64,000 bases of DNA from Lamellibrachia columna (GCA_963662155.1 OY759262.1:13760782-13824781), one strand, 5' to 3'; positions 17,201-32,195 are shown, counted from the first letter of the stretch. The notes: generated from the sequence alone by a model not told the origin. A program made the numbers and translations.

Positions 17201-18727
17201 GTCTGCCAGACGTTCGAACACCGACGGAGTCGAATGGTACACGCCACCAGGATAGACTCGGCGCACACCCCCCGTACACGTGCTCTCGTGGTTGCGTAGA
17301 TGCCATGCGTCTTTCCACAAACAGTCCCCACACTTCCGACATCTGTACGAGTGACAATACATGCGTCTATCCTGGATGAGGGAATAATGCGTCTCGTGAA
17401 GATTGAGGTAGAGTGTGTCAGGGTACTTACATACCGAGCGACGAACGAGTTCTGCAGTTGGCTTTCCATCTTCTCCATCCGGTTTTACGAGACGGTACAC
17501 GCACACATTCGTTTGGAACGTGGTCTCGACACGATAGAGGTCGTCCATCGTGACCCCGGCAAATGCTTTCATGGGTACGCCGTCTTGGACGTAAGTATCG
17601 TACAGCGTCTTCACAGCTGGTTCCAATCGACAACTTTCACATCCGCGATGCAGGGCCAGACATCGGAAGAGACACAGGTTGTCACTGTACCTCTTGGCAT
17701 GGATGGGCTCCTTTTCCAATCCGATGACGGCTTTGTTCTTCTTGATGTACATTGGAAGGTCGGTCATTCCTACACATCCTATCGGGTGTTCGATGATGCG
17801 ATTGACGAAAAATGTGACATTGGTCACGAGTTCGCACACCCACGCCGAATCCGGTCTTTGATTGATGGCCCATTGCAAGACGTCGGTTTCTCGGATGCGT
17901 TCGAGGAACTTATCAAAGTCCTTGCTGTTGGTGATGAGACTGGGCTCGTCCAGGTAGCGTCCACAGCAGTTGCACGAGGGATGGTAGTACTTGTATTGAC
18001 CCGTGTTCTTGTTCCTCAGAATGAACCCGTAACTGAGGTTAATCTTGAAAGCGTTGGTCTGTTCCTGGAACACGTTCTTCAACGGCGTCTCTAGAACGGT
18101 CGTGTCCAGAGTCGTTAATCTGTAATCGTACCTGCACTGGAGAGGACCTCTCGTTACACGTGTCCGTATGGTCGACCAGTGCGCTCGTACGACATCTAAC
18201 AGTCCCGTCGACAGGTTGTCGGCGAAGGGGAGTCGAGCAGGTGGGTCTATGGGGTCTGCATCGGTAACGAGTGGATGGTTGGGTGTGGTGTCTTCCCTGA
18301 TTGGTCTCTTCGGCGATGGTGGCTTCGTGACGTCGTCGTCGTCGTCGTCGTCGTCGGTACACGCTATTCGTGCGTGTCTGGTCAGGTCATAGCGTCTATT
18401 GAACTTCTTTCCACATTTCGCACATGTGTACACTGTGGTCTGTTTTCTATTACTTCTACTGCTGCTGCGGCTACTGCTAAGACGACATACGGACCTCACA
18501 TGTTGTTGCAGATCGTCCCATATCTCAAACGTTGCATCGCATTTACACGAATATTTCGTTCGCTTTGCCTGGTCGCTAGGTGGCACCTCTATTGGCACCT
18601 CTAATGGCTGCGCCACCGAATACGTGTGTTCAGTCACTGCCGGTGTCGCATGACTCGCTAGGTGGTGTTTTAGCGTTGCATACGTGTCGAGCAATAGTCC
18701 GCAGTGACGACATTGGTGACGTTTCAT
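14231..18727 (-). CDS. POLB: Protein-primed family B DNA polymerase with N-terminal zinc fingers
   Basis: 1498 residues. Three C2H2-like fingers lie at about 4-26, 59-81 and 100-123, and a fourth Cys/His cluster at 458-485. The exonuclease motifs are FDFECWF (Asp528/Glu530), GFNSGKYDLNAI (662-673) and YNNRD (817-821). The polymerase motifs are YDANALYLWSL (A, 923-933), KLLGNSGYGKT (B, 1224-1234) and MDTDSAYL (C, 1323-1330). Between A and B an insertion contains ETKTAYQFQGCFFHGC, a nuclease-like segment seen in Polinton polymerases. The enzyme would replicate the linear element using a terminal-protein primer. The start ATG is supported by a TATA box about 50 bases upstream. No frame break. 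Confidence 0.96.
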   Translation of the reverse strand: MKRHQCRHCGLLLDTYATLKHHLASHATPAVTEHTYSVAQPLEVPIEVPPSDQAKRTKYSCKCDATFEIWDDLQQHVRSVCRLSSSRSSSRSNRKQTTVYTCAKCGKKFNRRYDLTRHARIACTDDDDDDDDVTKPPSPKRPIREDTTPNHPLVTDADPIDPPARLPFADNLSTGLLDVVRAHWSTIRTRVTRGPLQCRYDYRLTTLDTTVLETPLKNVFQEQTNAFKINLSYGFILRNKNTGQYKYYHPSCNCCGRYLDEPSLITNSKDFDKFLERIRETDVLQWAINQRPDSAWVCELVTNVTFFVNRIIEHPIGCVGMTDLPMYIKKNKAVIGLEKEPIHAKRYSDNLCLFRCLALHRGCESCRLEPAVKTLYDTYVQDGVPMKAFAGVTMDDLYRVETTFQTNVCVYRLVKPDGEDGKPTAELVRRSVCKYPDTLYLNLHETHYSLIQDRRMYCHSYRCRKCGDCLWKDAWHLRNHESTCTGGVRRVYPGGVYHSTPSVFERLADENIRVAEALQYYPYRATFDFECWFDTEHLPSDSAQVHWVVRHVPLSVSVASNVPGHEQVTCIVTDGDTNKLVSTMMTILQSMSEAAYDKIKDSYDHVLEQLAEELTKWDAREEAAREAAAREATEKKARPTTNPYKTLMGQLYGWMRQLPVIGFNSGKYDLNAIKQFLIPYFLTTSKTVEQDEAEDEEEGNKKDENDGVGSMFVIKRNNTFMCLSTDQLKFLDMINYIAPGFSYDKYLKAYGCEVTKGHFPYEYMDRLERLDDTALPPTEAFFSRLKNEGISDEDYASCQEAWRVNGMTTLRDFLVWYNNRDVVPFLQAIDRQFAFYRQRGIDMFKQGISVPGLTLLYLFNDLPEKTYFTIFNEKNKDLHDLVKANIVGGPSIIFHRYHEKGVTTLRQNEYGEAARPCRAIVGYDANALYLWSLMQDMPMGWYTRRRAEKDFRPESAQLYGQMAGEWLTWESERTGRSIRHQINGREKRIGKHRVDGWCSETKTAYQFQGCFFHGCSCNRDEVNAVNGRPMAELLAETRKTTAYLRHFVTVVELWECEWKEMRRTPAVRKCVDAAFPRRRHVRWTMTSQQILNGVRAGTVFGMVECDIRVPEELRAHFAEMQPVFKNISLIREDLGPFMRRYAEEHDIMKTPRRMLVGSYCGDKILLATPLLRWYLDHGLEVLHVYQVIEYDPIPCFRRFGDAVSKARREGDVHQDKTIIADTMKLLGNSGYGKTITNVDRHRDVSYCTEKAASLLVNDKRFRQLEIVVDDAYEIELNKKTVKYTLPVHVGFFVLQYAKMRMLQFYYDFIIRYVERPLFEYCEMDTDSAYLALAGESVDDLVTPELREHYFRHRSECLPSECCDDHRNDYVRCRLANRPWVGDEACCKARRAFDKRTPGLFKVEWSGAGFVGLCSKTYYCFGATDKYSTKGLSKRHNTIDKDAFLAVLTNRRSGGGSNRGFRVHKSTVMTYVQARDALTFFYAKRVVHEDGVTTGPVDV

Positions 18728-18774
18728 GCTGCTCTACGTGTCTACAACTGAGAGAGAGCGGTCCTTAGTACAGC

Positions 18775-18780
18775 TATATA
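18775..18780 (-). promoter_or_regulatory. TATA box of the polymerase gene
   Basis: ACTATATAGC on the minus strand, 48 bases before the polymerase ATG. It is probably the promoter for the whole leftward core cluster or its early part. A CTCTCTCTC stretch follows near the expected start site. Confidence 0.6.
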
Positions 18781-18781
18781 G

Positions 18782-19180
18782 TACGTGTGGTGGTGGTGGT
18801 GGTTGGTGAAGGGTGTATGACCTACGGTGTGATCCTGTGGTATTGGCTACTGTGTGTCCACTATCGATGGCTACGGGTTCTCTTTCAACACCACTGACAA
18901 CACGTTTCATTCATTGTATGACGTTTTATTGAGTATATACTGACATAGACATATACATAATATACATATACATATACATATATATACACGGTTAGACTTA
19001 TATAATTACTATGACGACTTTAAGGTTTGTGGGATTGTTACATCCGCGACAGTGACCTCTAGCTTACGATCGGTTATCGATACGCCAGTGGCTAGTTCCA
19101 TGGTTATTAACTTGTGGGCTTTTACACCACGACAGAGGTTACGTACAATGATGATGATGATGAATACTATATAAGTCTGT

Positions 19181-19225
<45 letters not shown>

Positions 19226-19887
19226 TTACTCTATGTCATGCAACTACAAGCATACAATAAAAGAGAGAGAGCGACTAACTACTGTTATTCCGTTGCAAAC
19301 GGTGCTTCTTAAAATGCGGGGGTTTCAATCATAAAATCAACAATTATCTGTAGTAATCTATGTAATGCGCGTGTCCTCTCGGCTCGTGCTAGTACGGGTG
19401 CCTCCTCCTCCTCTTTCACCTCCTCCTTCACCTCCTCCTACATAAAGAAATAGACCTATTGTTCATCGTGTGTCGATATGATATATTCTAGTAGTAGCAC
19501 TATTAATTCACGGCTTGCTCGCCTACGCGCTTCAATCGGTAGCACAGGTACGTCATCATCATCCTACAGAACAAATTAAAAGATACTCATATTTCACTCC
19601 ATATTACTTAATACTACCTACTAACTCGGTTATGTTTACTAATAATAATATTCTGTTGACGCCGTCATATACGTGGCGCTCAATACTCCAGATCGCTTCC
19701 GAATGCTGGCTGGGAGTACGTTTGCCTCGTCGTACACTTCAATCTACATAACAACAACAACAACAACAACAATACTACTACTACTACTACTAATGTTCAT
19801 ATACCGTGGTTATAAGTGCATACAAACTACCTACTGCATACTACCTAACTAACTCACTCCAGCCTACTGTTCATCACATACTACTGT
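18782..19887. other. Non-coding AT-rich spacer with simple repeats
   Basis: No convincing gene on either strand. It holds ATACATATAC-type repeats (18950-18990), (TA)n (19184-19220), a pyrimidine-rich CCTCCT stretch (19395-19440) and CAA/TAC trinucleotide runs (19750-19792). A minus-strand AATAAA at 18925-18930 could end transcripts of the accessory block. The composition differs sharply from the GC-rich core, so a replication or nuclear-retention function is possible but unproved. Confidence 0.5.
18925..18930 (-). terminator. Poly(A) signal for the accessory-block transcripts
   Basis: AATAAA on the minus strand in a TTTTATTGAGTA context that resembles the late signal context (TTTTATTGAATA) at 7208-7218. 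It lies about 960 bases after the last accessory stop codon. Confidence 0.45.
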
Positions 19888-20828
19888 TCACCGTGGTTGA
19901 CGGATAGCACAACGCACGTATTTCATTAATATTTCTTGGTACGGTGCCGACAGCACCGTGACTGCCATTGATCGGCACACGTCCACAGTTACTTCTTCTA
20001 CCGTCGATGGGGCGGATTTCCGCCACTGGTGCGCTATTAAGTATGCTATGTGCGTTTGCATTGCGAGAAAACACACCTTTCTCGGATCTTCATCAGTGTC
20101 GTCGTCCTCCATGGTCGACGTCGACGGCTTCGGGTCCTCGATGGTCGACGTCTTTGGGTGAGTGATACTCGAGGACGACGCCGACGTCGACGGCTTCGGA
20201 TCCTCGACGGTCGACGTCGATGGCTTTGGGTGAGTGATAATCGAGGACGACGCCGACGTCGACGGCTTCGGATCCTCGATGGTCGACGTCGATGGTGTTG
20301 GTCGGCGATGCTCTCGTACCCCCCGTCTGGCTTCAGGACGATGGTTTTCATGGGGAAGACATACAGTGTAGTTGGTGCTGGCGTTGGTGTCATATATTCT
20401 TGTGTGCTTTGCGTGAGTGGTGGTGGTGAAGCAGGACTGAACTCGAAAGCGTCATCGTCCTCATTCTCGTGAGCGGGGGATGAGGCGATAGCATCCTCGT
20501 CGACGTCATTGTAGTAATGAGGGGGGGGGGTGTTGAGGATGTAATTATCGTTGCCAGACTCCGAGTCCGAGTCCGACAACAACTCCACCGGTCCCCACGG
20601 TAGCACCGCCTCCTGGTTTGCTGGTGGCGAGTCGCAGTAGTAATCCTGCGATGATGTCGGTGTGACGCGTTGCCCCGTGCAACGGTGCTTCACCACCACT
20701 CTGGTGTCGCCATCTGCTGGGGTTGTTTTCTGTCGTTTCCGCGATGGCGTCACCTCATCCTCGTCATCGGCATCATACAGGTCCGTCAACTGACGCTTGT
20801 AGGCTCTCTGCAGCTGCGTCAGACCCAT
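19888..20828 (-). CDS. Acidic Pro/Ser/Thr-rich regulatory-like protein, probably frame-shifted or spliced
   Basis: From ATG 20828 the frame encodes MGLTQLQRAYKRQLTDLYD, a basic RKRQK nuclear-signal-like patch, and long acidic/Ser/Pro stretches (LLSDSDSESGNDN, HENEDDDAFEFSP), resembling a transcription regulator. After about codon 170 this frame runs into monotonous Arg/Ser translation of a 66-bp repeat. The -1 frame across the same repeat reads Pro-Lys-Pro-Ser-Thr units, then EDDDTDEDPRKVCFLAMQTH and a folded-looking 50-residue end at 19888. The second frame is open well upstream but lacks an ATG. A run of six C (20319-20324, G on the minus strand) is the most economical place for a frame change; a short intron is the alternative. 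No family recognised. Confidence 0.5.
20155..20300. repeat. 66-bp coding tandem repeat
   Basis: Two full copies and one partial copy of a unit containing CGACGTCGACGGCTTCGGATCCTCGA. In the preferred frame it encodes Pro-Ser-Thr-rich units, and in the other frame Arg-rich nonsense. Confidence 0.8.
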
Positions 20829-20845
20829 CTATTGAACAGAAAGAA

Positions 20846-21397
20846 CTAGTCACATTCGGCATATTCATCCGCGTCGCCCTGTATATCGTTGTATATTTCG
20901 TACATACTCTTTCTAACCAATTCTGTCACTTGGTTACGCCATGTCATATTCCCACACGTTGCGATGACATCTATAGATAACCACCGCAAGACGTGCATGA
21001 CCATGCTGGACGATGGTACGTAACGATCCTTATCGTCATTTAAATTCATTATGCGTTCCACCTCGTCACTGGCATATCGCACGCTGGCGACCTCTAGTGC
21101 CTTATAGAAATTATTTTCATTCGTCATGGCTTCGGCTCGATCCCGTAGCCTATCTAAACCACTCACCGTGGCCTCCATATCATCGCTACTGCTACTGCTA
21201 ATGCTATCCTCCCCCTCGTCATCTGATATTATAATTACTGATGGCGGTGAACAGCTGTCCGCAGAGGAGGAGAATAGTATCTCCGAACTATTAGCATGTA
21301 ACCATTCCATTACCTTAGAGTGGCTCTCAACGTCGATGACGTCACTACTGCTTCCGGTAGCAACTGCAGTAGCTACAGCAGCGACGGTAGCGACAGC
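20846..21397 (-). CDS. Acidic Polinton accessory protein, probably entered by splicing
   Basis: From ATG 21310 the frame gives 154 residues: an N-terminal Ser/acidic region (PPSVIIISDDEGEDSISSSSS), then helical segments (VSGLDRLRDRAEAM, NNFYKALEVASVRY) and a C-terminus rich in Asp/Glu. The same frame is open upstream for 29 more codons, exactly to a good 3' splice site (ttctgttgacag, exon start 21397). Joined to the leader exon ending at 21831 it stays in frame (phase 0). The SVIIISDDE stretch resembles a SUMO-interaction motif (hydrophobic core followed by acidic residues). No enzymatic domain seen. Confidence 0.55.
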   Translation of the reverse strand, partial: AVATVAAVATAVATGSSSDVIDVESHSKVMEWLHANSSEILFSSSADSCSPPSVIIISDDEGEDSISSSSSDDMEATVSGLDRLRDRAEAMTNENNFYKALEVASVRYASDEVERIMNLNDDKDRYVPSSSMVMHVLRWLSIDVIATCGNMTWRNQVTELVRKSMYEIYNDIQGDADEYAECD

Positions 21398-21413
21398 CTG
21401 TCAACAGAATGAT

Positions 21414-21881
21414 TCACACTGTGACTACTTCCAAGTCTGACACCGTGTAATTTACATACTGTCCCGCCTCGCGTTTCCGAATGGTCACCATGACTTGGGC
21501 CCCCCGCAAAATGTCCAGTGCTGCATACCGCTCGGCATCTGTCTTCATGGTCATGTATTCGTTAGCCGTGAATCCCAACACCTGGACAGCCTTGACATTA
21601 AATAACGTTGCCCACACTTCACTGCCGATGGCGTCTTGTAGGAGGATACGCATAGCGAACTGATACACTACACCACGCTGCCATCGATGGATAGGACACA
21701 CAAAGCCATTGTTTTCAGGACTCACACGTTTGTTACACTGCTGACATGATGGATATACTATATATTTATCTTGAACAGCACATTGTACTATGGTTAACGG
21801 CCGTCTAAATATATAAGTACCGTTACATACCTCCTTCTCGAGTTGGCTGACTGACATCATCTCGGCTTGTTGAGCGGCCAT
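21414..21881 (-). CDS. RPA70 DBD-C-like single-stranded-DNA-binding protein
   Basis: 155 residues from ATG 21881. The zinc ribbon Cys71-x2-Cys74...Cys87-x2-His90 (numbered on the longer open frame from 21956) sits in YPSCQQCNKRV...FVCPIHRW. It is followed by YQFAMRILLQDAIGSEVWATLF and VLGFTANEYMTMK. This matches in order the C-terminal DNA-binding OB domain of replication protein A large subunit, where a zinc ribbon is set in the OB barrel and a 'D-x-T/I-G-x-x-W' strand is followed by an 'ILG-x-x-A/T-x-E' helix. It could protect single-stranded DNA during strand-displacement replication. The frame is open upstream to a GTG at 21956, but the TATA box at 21968-21975 puts the transcription start after it, so ATG 21881 is preferred. 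Confidence 0.72.
   Translation of the reverse strand: MAAQQAEMMSVSQLEKEVCNGTYIFRRPLTIVQCAVQDKYIVYPSCQQCNKRVSPENNGFVCPIHRWQRGVVYQFAMRILLQDAIGSEVWATLFNVKAVQVLGFTANEYMTMKTDAERYAALDILRGAQVMVTIRKREAGQYVNYTVSDLEVVTV
21825..21831 (-). promoter_or_regulatory. 5' splice site of a shared leader exon (GAG|GTATGT)
   Basis: The donor lies 51 bases (17 codons) after ATG 21881, at a codon boundary. It can join in frame to acceptors at 21398 (ttctgttgacag) and 20829 (ttctgttcaatag), both also phase 0. Unspliced RNA would make the RPA-like protein; spliced RNAs would make the two acidic proteins with the same N-terminus. Confidence 0.5.
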
Positions 21882-21967
21882 TTCGTTCTCTGCTGATGCT
21901 GGTAGTAAGTATCGACGTGTGCTGTGGATCGGAGTGCGGTTGTGTGCCTCGTTCACTCTGCGGTGGG

Positions 21968-21975
21968 TTTATATA
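21968..21975 (-). promoter_or_regulatory. TATA box of the accessory block
   Basis: TATATAAA on the minus strand, about 94 bases before ATG 21881. A start site about 30 bases downstream (near 21944) gives a short leader. Confidence 0.6.
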
Positions 21976-22070
21976 CACCTCCCACTGTCTATGGCGCGCT
22001 GTCTTATCACCAACCCTTGGTCGAGCGCGTGATGCTGATGCTGGTTGTCTGCTATCTCGTTGTACTCTGT

Positions 22071-22556
22071 TCATCGGTCTTGTGATCGTCTGGCGGGAGT
22101 ATTGCGCAATCGAATGACCTCGCGTACTCGCATTAATATATGCCCTAGCATGTTCTGACCGGCTTGACCACTGTATGTCAGTGCGCCCCAGTATCCTTCC
22201 CGACTCTTGACCCATTCATTCAACCGGGAATACCCAGTGTCTAACAGTCGTTTACGTAGGGTTGGATCGCGATATTTAACAGCAACTAACGCATACATTA
22301 TTGAATATCGTTGTTGGTTCCATTCTGCGCGTAACTGTTCCTTTTCTCGTATGCTCTTGCTGAGGTGTTTCGCCTGTAGACCCGTGCGCGTGGACAGCAT
22401 TTTTTCTGCAGTCTGCATGTCGCCATGATGCATGCATTTCCGCCATTGGTAGGCACTTTCGACACTGGTAAATTGTCTATTCCACACGTGTATCCTGCAC
22501 GCGTAGAAATTGGACAGATGATGTTTACCGCCTCTAAACTGTATAGGACGGTTCAT
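22071..22556 (-). CDS. NADAR-domain protein (YbiA/RibX-like ADP-ribose glycosidase fold)
   Basis: 161 residues. The family's conserved blocks are all present in order: FRGGKHHLSNFYAC (7-20; Ser15/Asn16), SVESAYQWRK (31-40) with the catalytic-type Glu33, WNQQRYSIMYALVAVKYRDP (79-98), LLDTG (104-108), YWGALT (122-127) and GQNMLGHILMRVRE (133-146). NADAR proteins cleave N-glycosidic bonds: YbiA acts on riboflavin intermediates, and other members have been reported to remove ADP-ribose from guanine in DNA. In a Polinton it may undo host ADP-ribosylation or alter NAD-related metabolism; that role is inference. The gene is divergent from the plus-strand gene at 22835. It has a full-length domain and an ATG at 22556. 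Confidence 0.88.
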   Translation of the reverse strand: MNRPIQFRGGKHHLSNFYACRIHVWNRQFTSVESAYQWRKCMHHGDMQTAEKMLSTRTGLQAKHLSKSIREKEQLRAEWNQQRYSIMYALVAVKYRDPTLRKRLLDTGYSRLNEWVKSREGYWGALTYSGQAGQNMLGHILMRVREVIRLRNTPARRSQDR

Positions 22557-22834
22557 GGTGACTTTATGACGTTAAAATGTACAGTTACTGTCTTAACTAC
22601 ACGCCGTTCTAGCACTGTCGAGTACATAACCCCCACTTTTTCCTTGCGTGATGGATGCCCGGTGTCGGTAAGCTGACAGTTGCCGGCCGCTTATCTGTTT
22701 TCTGATTAGTGTGGTATTGTTCCGAGGCTGACGTCAGTTGTCTGGCTTATTTCTAGCATGCTATATAAGTCGGCTGCGATCGTCGTGTCGTCATCACAAC
22801 CGCCATTGCCTTCGCCGACGACCTTCAGTTCACC
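22557..22834. promoter_or_regulatory. Divergent intergenic region with a plus-strand TATA box
   Basis: It separates the NADAR gene (minus) from the spliced plus-strand gene. TATATAA at 22762-22768 is about 70 bases upstream of ATG 22835. No equally clear TATA faces the NADAR gene. Confidence 0.6.
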
Positions 22835-22921
22835 ATGCCTGTGCTTCAAGTCCGCGACTTTGCAAATTTTTTGGTTATTATGGAAGTGCTCCCTCTAATG
22901 CGTAGTGTGTGAGTATGTCTT

Positions 22922-22952
<31 letters not shown>

Positions 22953-23736
22953 TTACTATTATACTTTCATAGCTCTACATAGTTCTACATAGCTCATACC
23001 TGTTTTCGCTTTACATACTGTTCTATCGTTCCTGTGTATACATGTCTCGCTAAGTGTTCGTCGAGTCCACGTTCCAAGTTCCATTTGTAGCGGCTTGCCT
23101 AGCGATAACGTCTGCCAGTCGATCGGTTTCGTATTACCTATCTCTCTCTCGTTGCTTGGTTACGTCTGGTATATATAGATGCCTATGCATGTTCTCACTC
23201 TGATTGTGTCCTTTACTTACAGCATACCTCGCTTTTACTGGGCGTGCGTGCTCATGGAGCTGTTGGACGTAACCGTACAGCGCCGGAGCTGTCAAGCGGT
23301 CGTGCTCTTTCGAGAGGACCTGTACGACAGCGATCTCGTAACCGCATTCGCCGAACATGTCAGCCGTTGGCGACACGTAATGTCGGACATCTGCTTCCAT
23401 TACGGCCCTGGCTTTCGCGTCCCCCCGACCACGCAGGAGTCGTGGGACGACGACGCCGCCGCCAACGACGCCGACGACACCGACGCCGACGGAGTCGCTT
23501 TACGTCTATCATTCCGTGCCCATATGACGCGTTGGGAGCTTGTCATGAATCAATTGCTCCTAATACACGCCCCATCACCCACACCTATTCTCCGTCGACT
23601 TCACCTAGGTCCCATCGATCACCAGGCACTGTTCCGTCGCCGTAGATCGGTACCCCTTCGAATAGCGTTAGCACGCAGGATGACTAATCGTTGCGTGCGC
23701 CGATCGCTATTGCACGCGTTCAACACCACTCCATGA
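22835..23736 (+). CDS. Two-exon accessory protein on the opposite strand, function unknown
   Basis: Exon 1 is 22835-22908 and exon 2 is 23223-23736; the intron starts GTGAGT and ends TTACTTACAG. The junction keeps the frame and gives 195 residues (588 nt). Exon 1 supplies MPVLQVRDFANFL and a hydrophobic helix; exon 2 begins IPRFYWACVLMELLDVTV and has an acidic Asp/Ala run (DDDAAANDADDTDADG) and a basic C-terminus. TATA at 22762-22768 and ATTAAA at 23826-23831 bracket the gene. It is the only rightward gene of the element. The helical, hydrophobic first half could be an apoptosis- or host-interaction module, as in some adintovirus accessory genes, but I see no diagnostic motif. Confidence 0.65.
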
Positions 23737-24408
23737 ACACTTCTCCCCACGAACATTTATCTTATTATTATTATTATTATTATTATTACCGTTTACTTTC
23801 TATTGTACTTGTGCTTTTTTCATGTATTAAATTTTGCATCACCTTATATTCCCGTCTTGTATTGCGTTCTTGTTCCAACTGCGTGTTGGCATATTATATT
23901 TTACACATAGTCCATTTTCGTCCTGCTACATTTTATTTAACGAACGGTCCGATTTCCGCCGTCCAGCGGTTATATTGTAGCCATGCATGTCGGCTAATTA
24001 ATCACTATTACATCTTCGCCTTATCTTTATCGGTTTTAATTTTATTACGTCTTATGTTCACTCCATATAACCGGCTATAACACGCCTCGGTCCCACATCA
24101 ATGTCGTCACTGCAACATAGTTGCTGTTTATCACTGATTAGCTCGGCTAACTTGCTACATTGTACAGATTAGCGTCCTTTGATCTCGCGCTATGGCTCAC
24201 AGCTGGATAAACGCTTCGGCTTACAGTTAACTCCAGTCGTTCGGACGTCCAGTTGACATTAGCTAGCCACTCGGACTGGTCACTCCGTCAGGGTCAAGGT
24301 CACGGTCACGTGTTTACGTGGGTGGGTGGGTGGGTGGGTGGGTGGGTAGTGGGTGGGTGATATTACGTGTATTTTTTGTTGTTCCTATGTCCATCATCGA
24401 TGACTACT
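23737..24408. other. Right-arm non-coding region of the Polinton
   Basis: No supported gene. It contains (ATT)n (23763-23790), a candidate poly(A) signal (23826-23831), and (GGGT)n (24319-24358) adjoining the TIR. The rest is AT-rich and unassigned. Confidence 0.6.
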
Positions 24409-24611
24409 GGTCAATGTTCGTTCCTCCTCCAGTCGCTAGGGGCGCTTACGTCACGCACGCTCGGCTACCACCGCCAGGGGGCGCTCTGACGCGCTCTGAT
24501 TGGCTGCGCGCACTCATTAGCGGTGGGCGATATTAGGGTGTTTTGCCTTTGATGTTTGGGTCACGTGACTTTACGCAAAATTTGATGTTTCAGAAACCTC
24601 CACTAACTACT
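24409..24611 (-). repeat. Polinton right terminal inverted repeat
   Basis: Reverse complement of 6940-7140. It conserves the E-box palindrome, the CCAAT box and the TGACGTAA site, and ends CTAACTACT against the right target duplication. Confidence 0.97.
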
Positions 24612-24617
24612 AACAAC
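24612..24617. repeat. Target-site duplication, right copy (AACAAC)
   Basis: Exact repeat of 6934-6939. It is followed by gaaccggatttgcgatagg, the continuation of the interrupted LINE-tail repeat. Confidence 0.95.
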
Positions 24618-24945
24618 GAACCGGATTTGCGATAGGCTAAATCAGTTGAAGACGGAGTTTTTATTTCTAGCTTATGAATGTCCTTCTTACGATAGAACGT
24701 CATCAGGATGTTGTTTTATAAAAAAATAGTTATTCGTTTGACCTGTAGCAACATTATAGTGACGATGAAATTAAGAAGAGACCAAAGAGAAGTTTCTAAA
24801 ATAGTGAAGAAGAAATGGAGGCTACGAAGAATAGTCACTATTGGCTATAAACAAACAAGCAACAAACGAATAGACAAATTATCTTCTGATTGCGTAAATG
24901 CTAGTAGTCTGAATATGTTCAAAAACAAAACTGATATGTGCTAAG
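24612..24945 (+). repeat. LINE-tail repeat copy 3, right half, with remnant of LINE ORF2 C-terminus
   Basis: It matches 5122-5315 closely up to aagtttctaaaat. The translation then gives KLRRDQREVSKI and, after an internal deletion, KRIDKLSSDCVNASSLNMFKNKTD, recognisably the ORF2 tail of the LINE at 144-497. This shows the repeat is a CR1-like LINE 3' fragment. Confidence 0.75.

Positions 24946-32195
<7,250 letters not shown>

Larger units (their letters stand above)
6940..24611. mobile_element. Complete Polinton/Maverick (adintovirus-like) element, 17.7 kb
   Basis: It is bounded by inverted repeats (6940-7140 and 24409-24611) that start AGTAGTTAGTGGAGG and end with the complement. The 6-bp direct duplication AACAAC lies at 6934-6939 and 24612-24617. 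All hallmark genes are present on the minus strand: protein-primed polymerase B, A32-like ATPase, DD35E integrase, minor and major capsid proteins and an adenain-like protease. A 6-bp duplication and AG/CT ends are known Polinton traits. An accessory block at 19888-23736 carries a NADAR enzyme, an RPA-like protein and spliced genes. The element is visibly richer in G+C than its flanks, and its core frames are intact. Confidence 0.97.
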
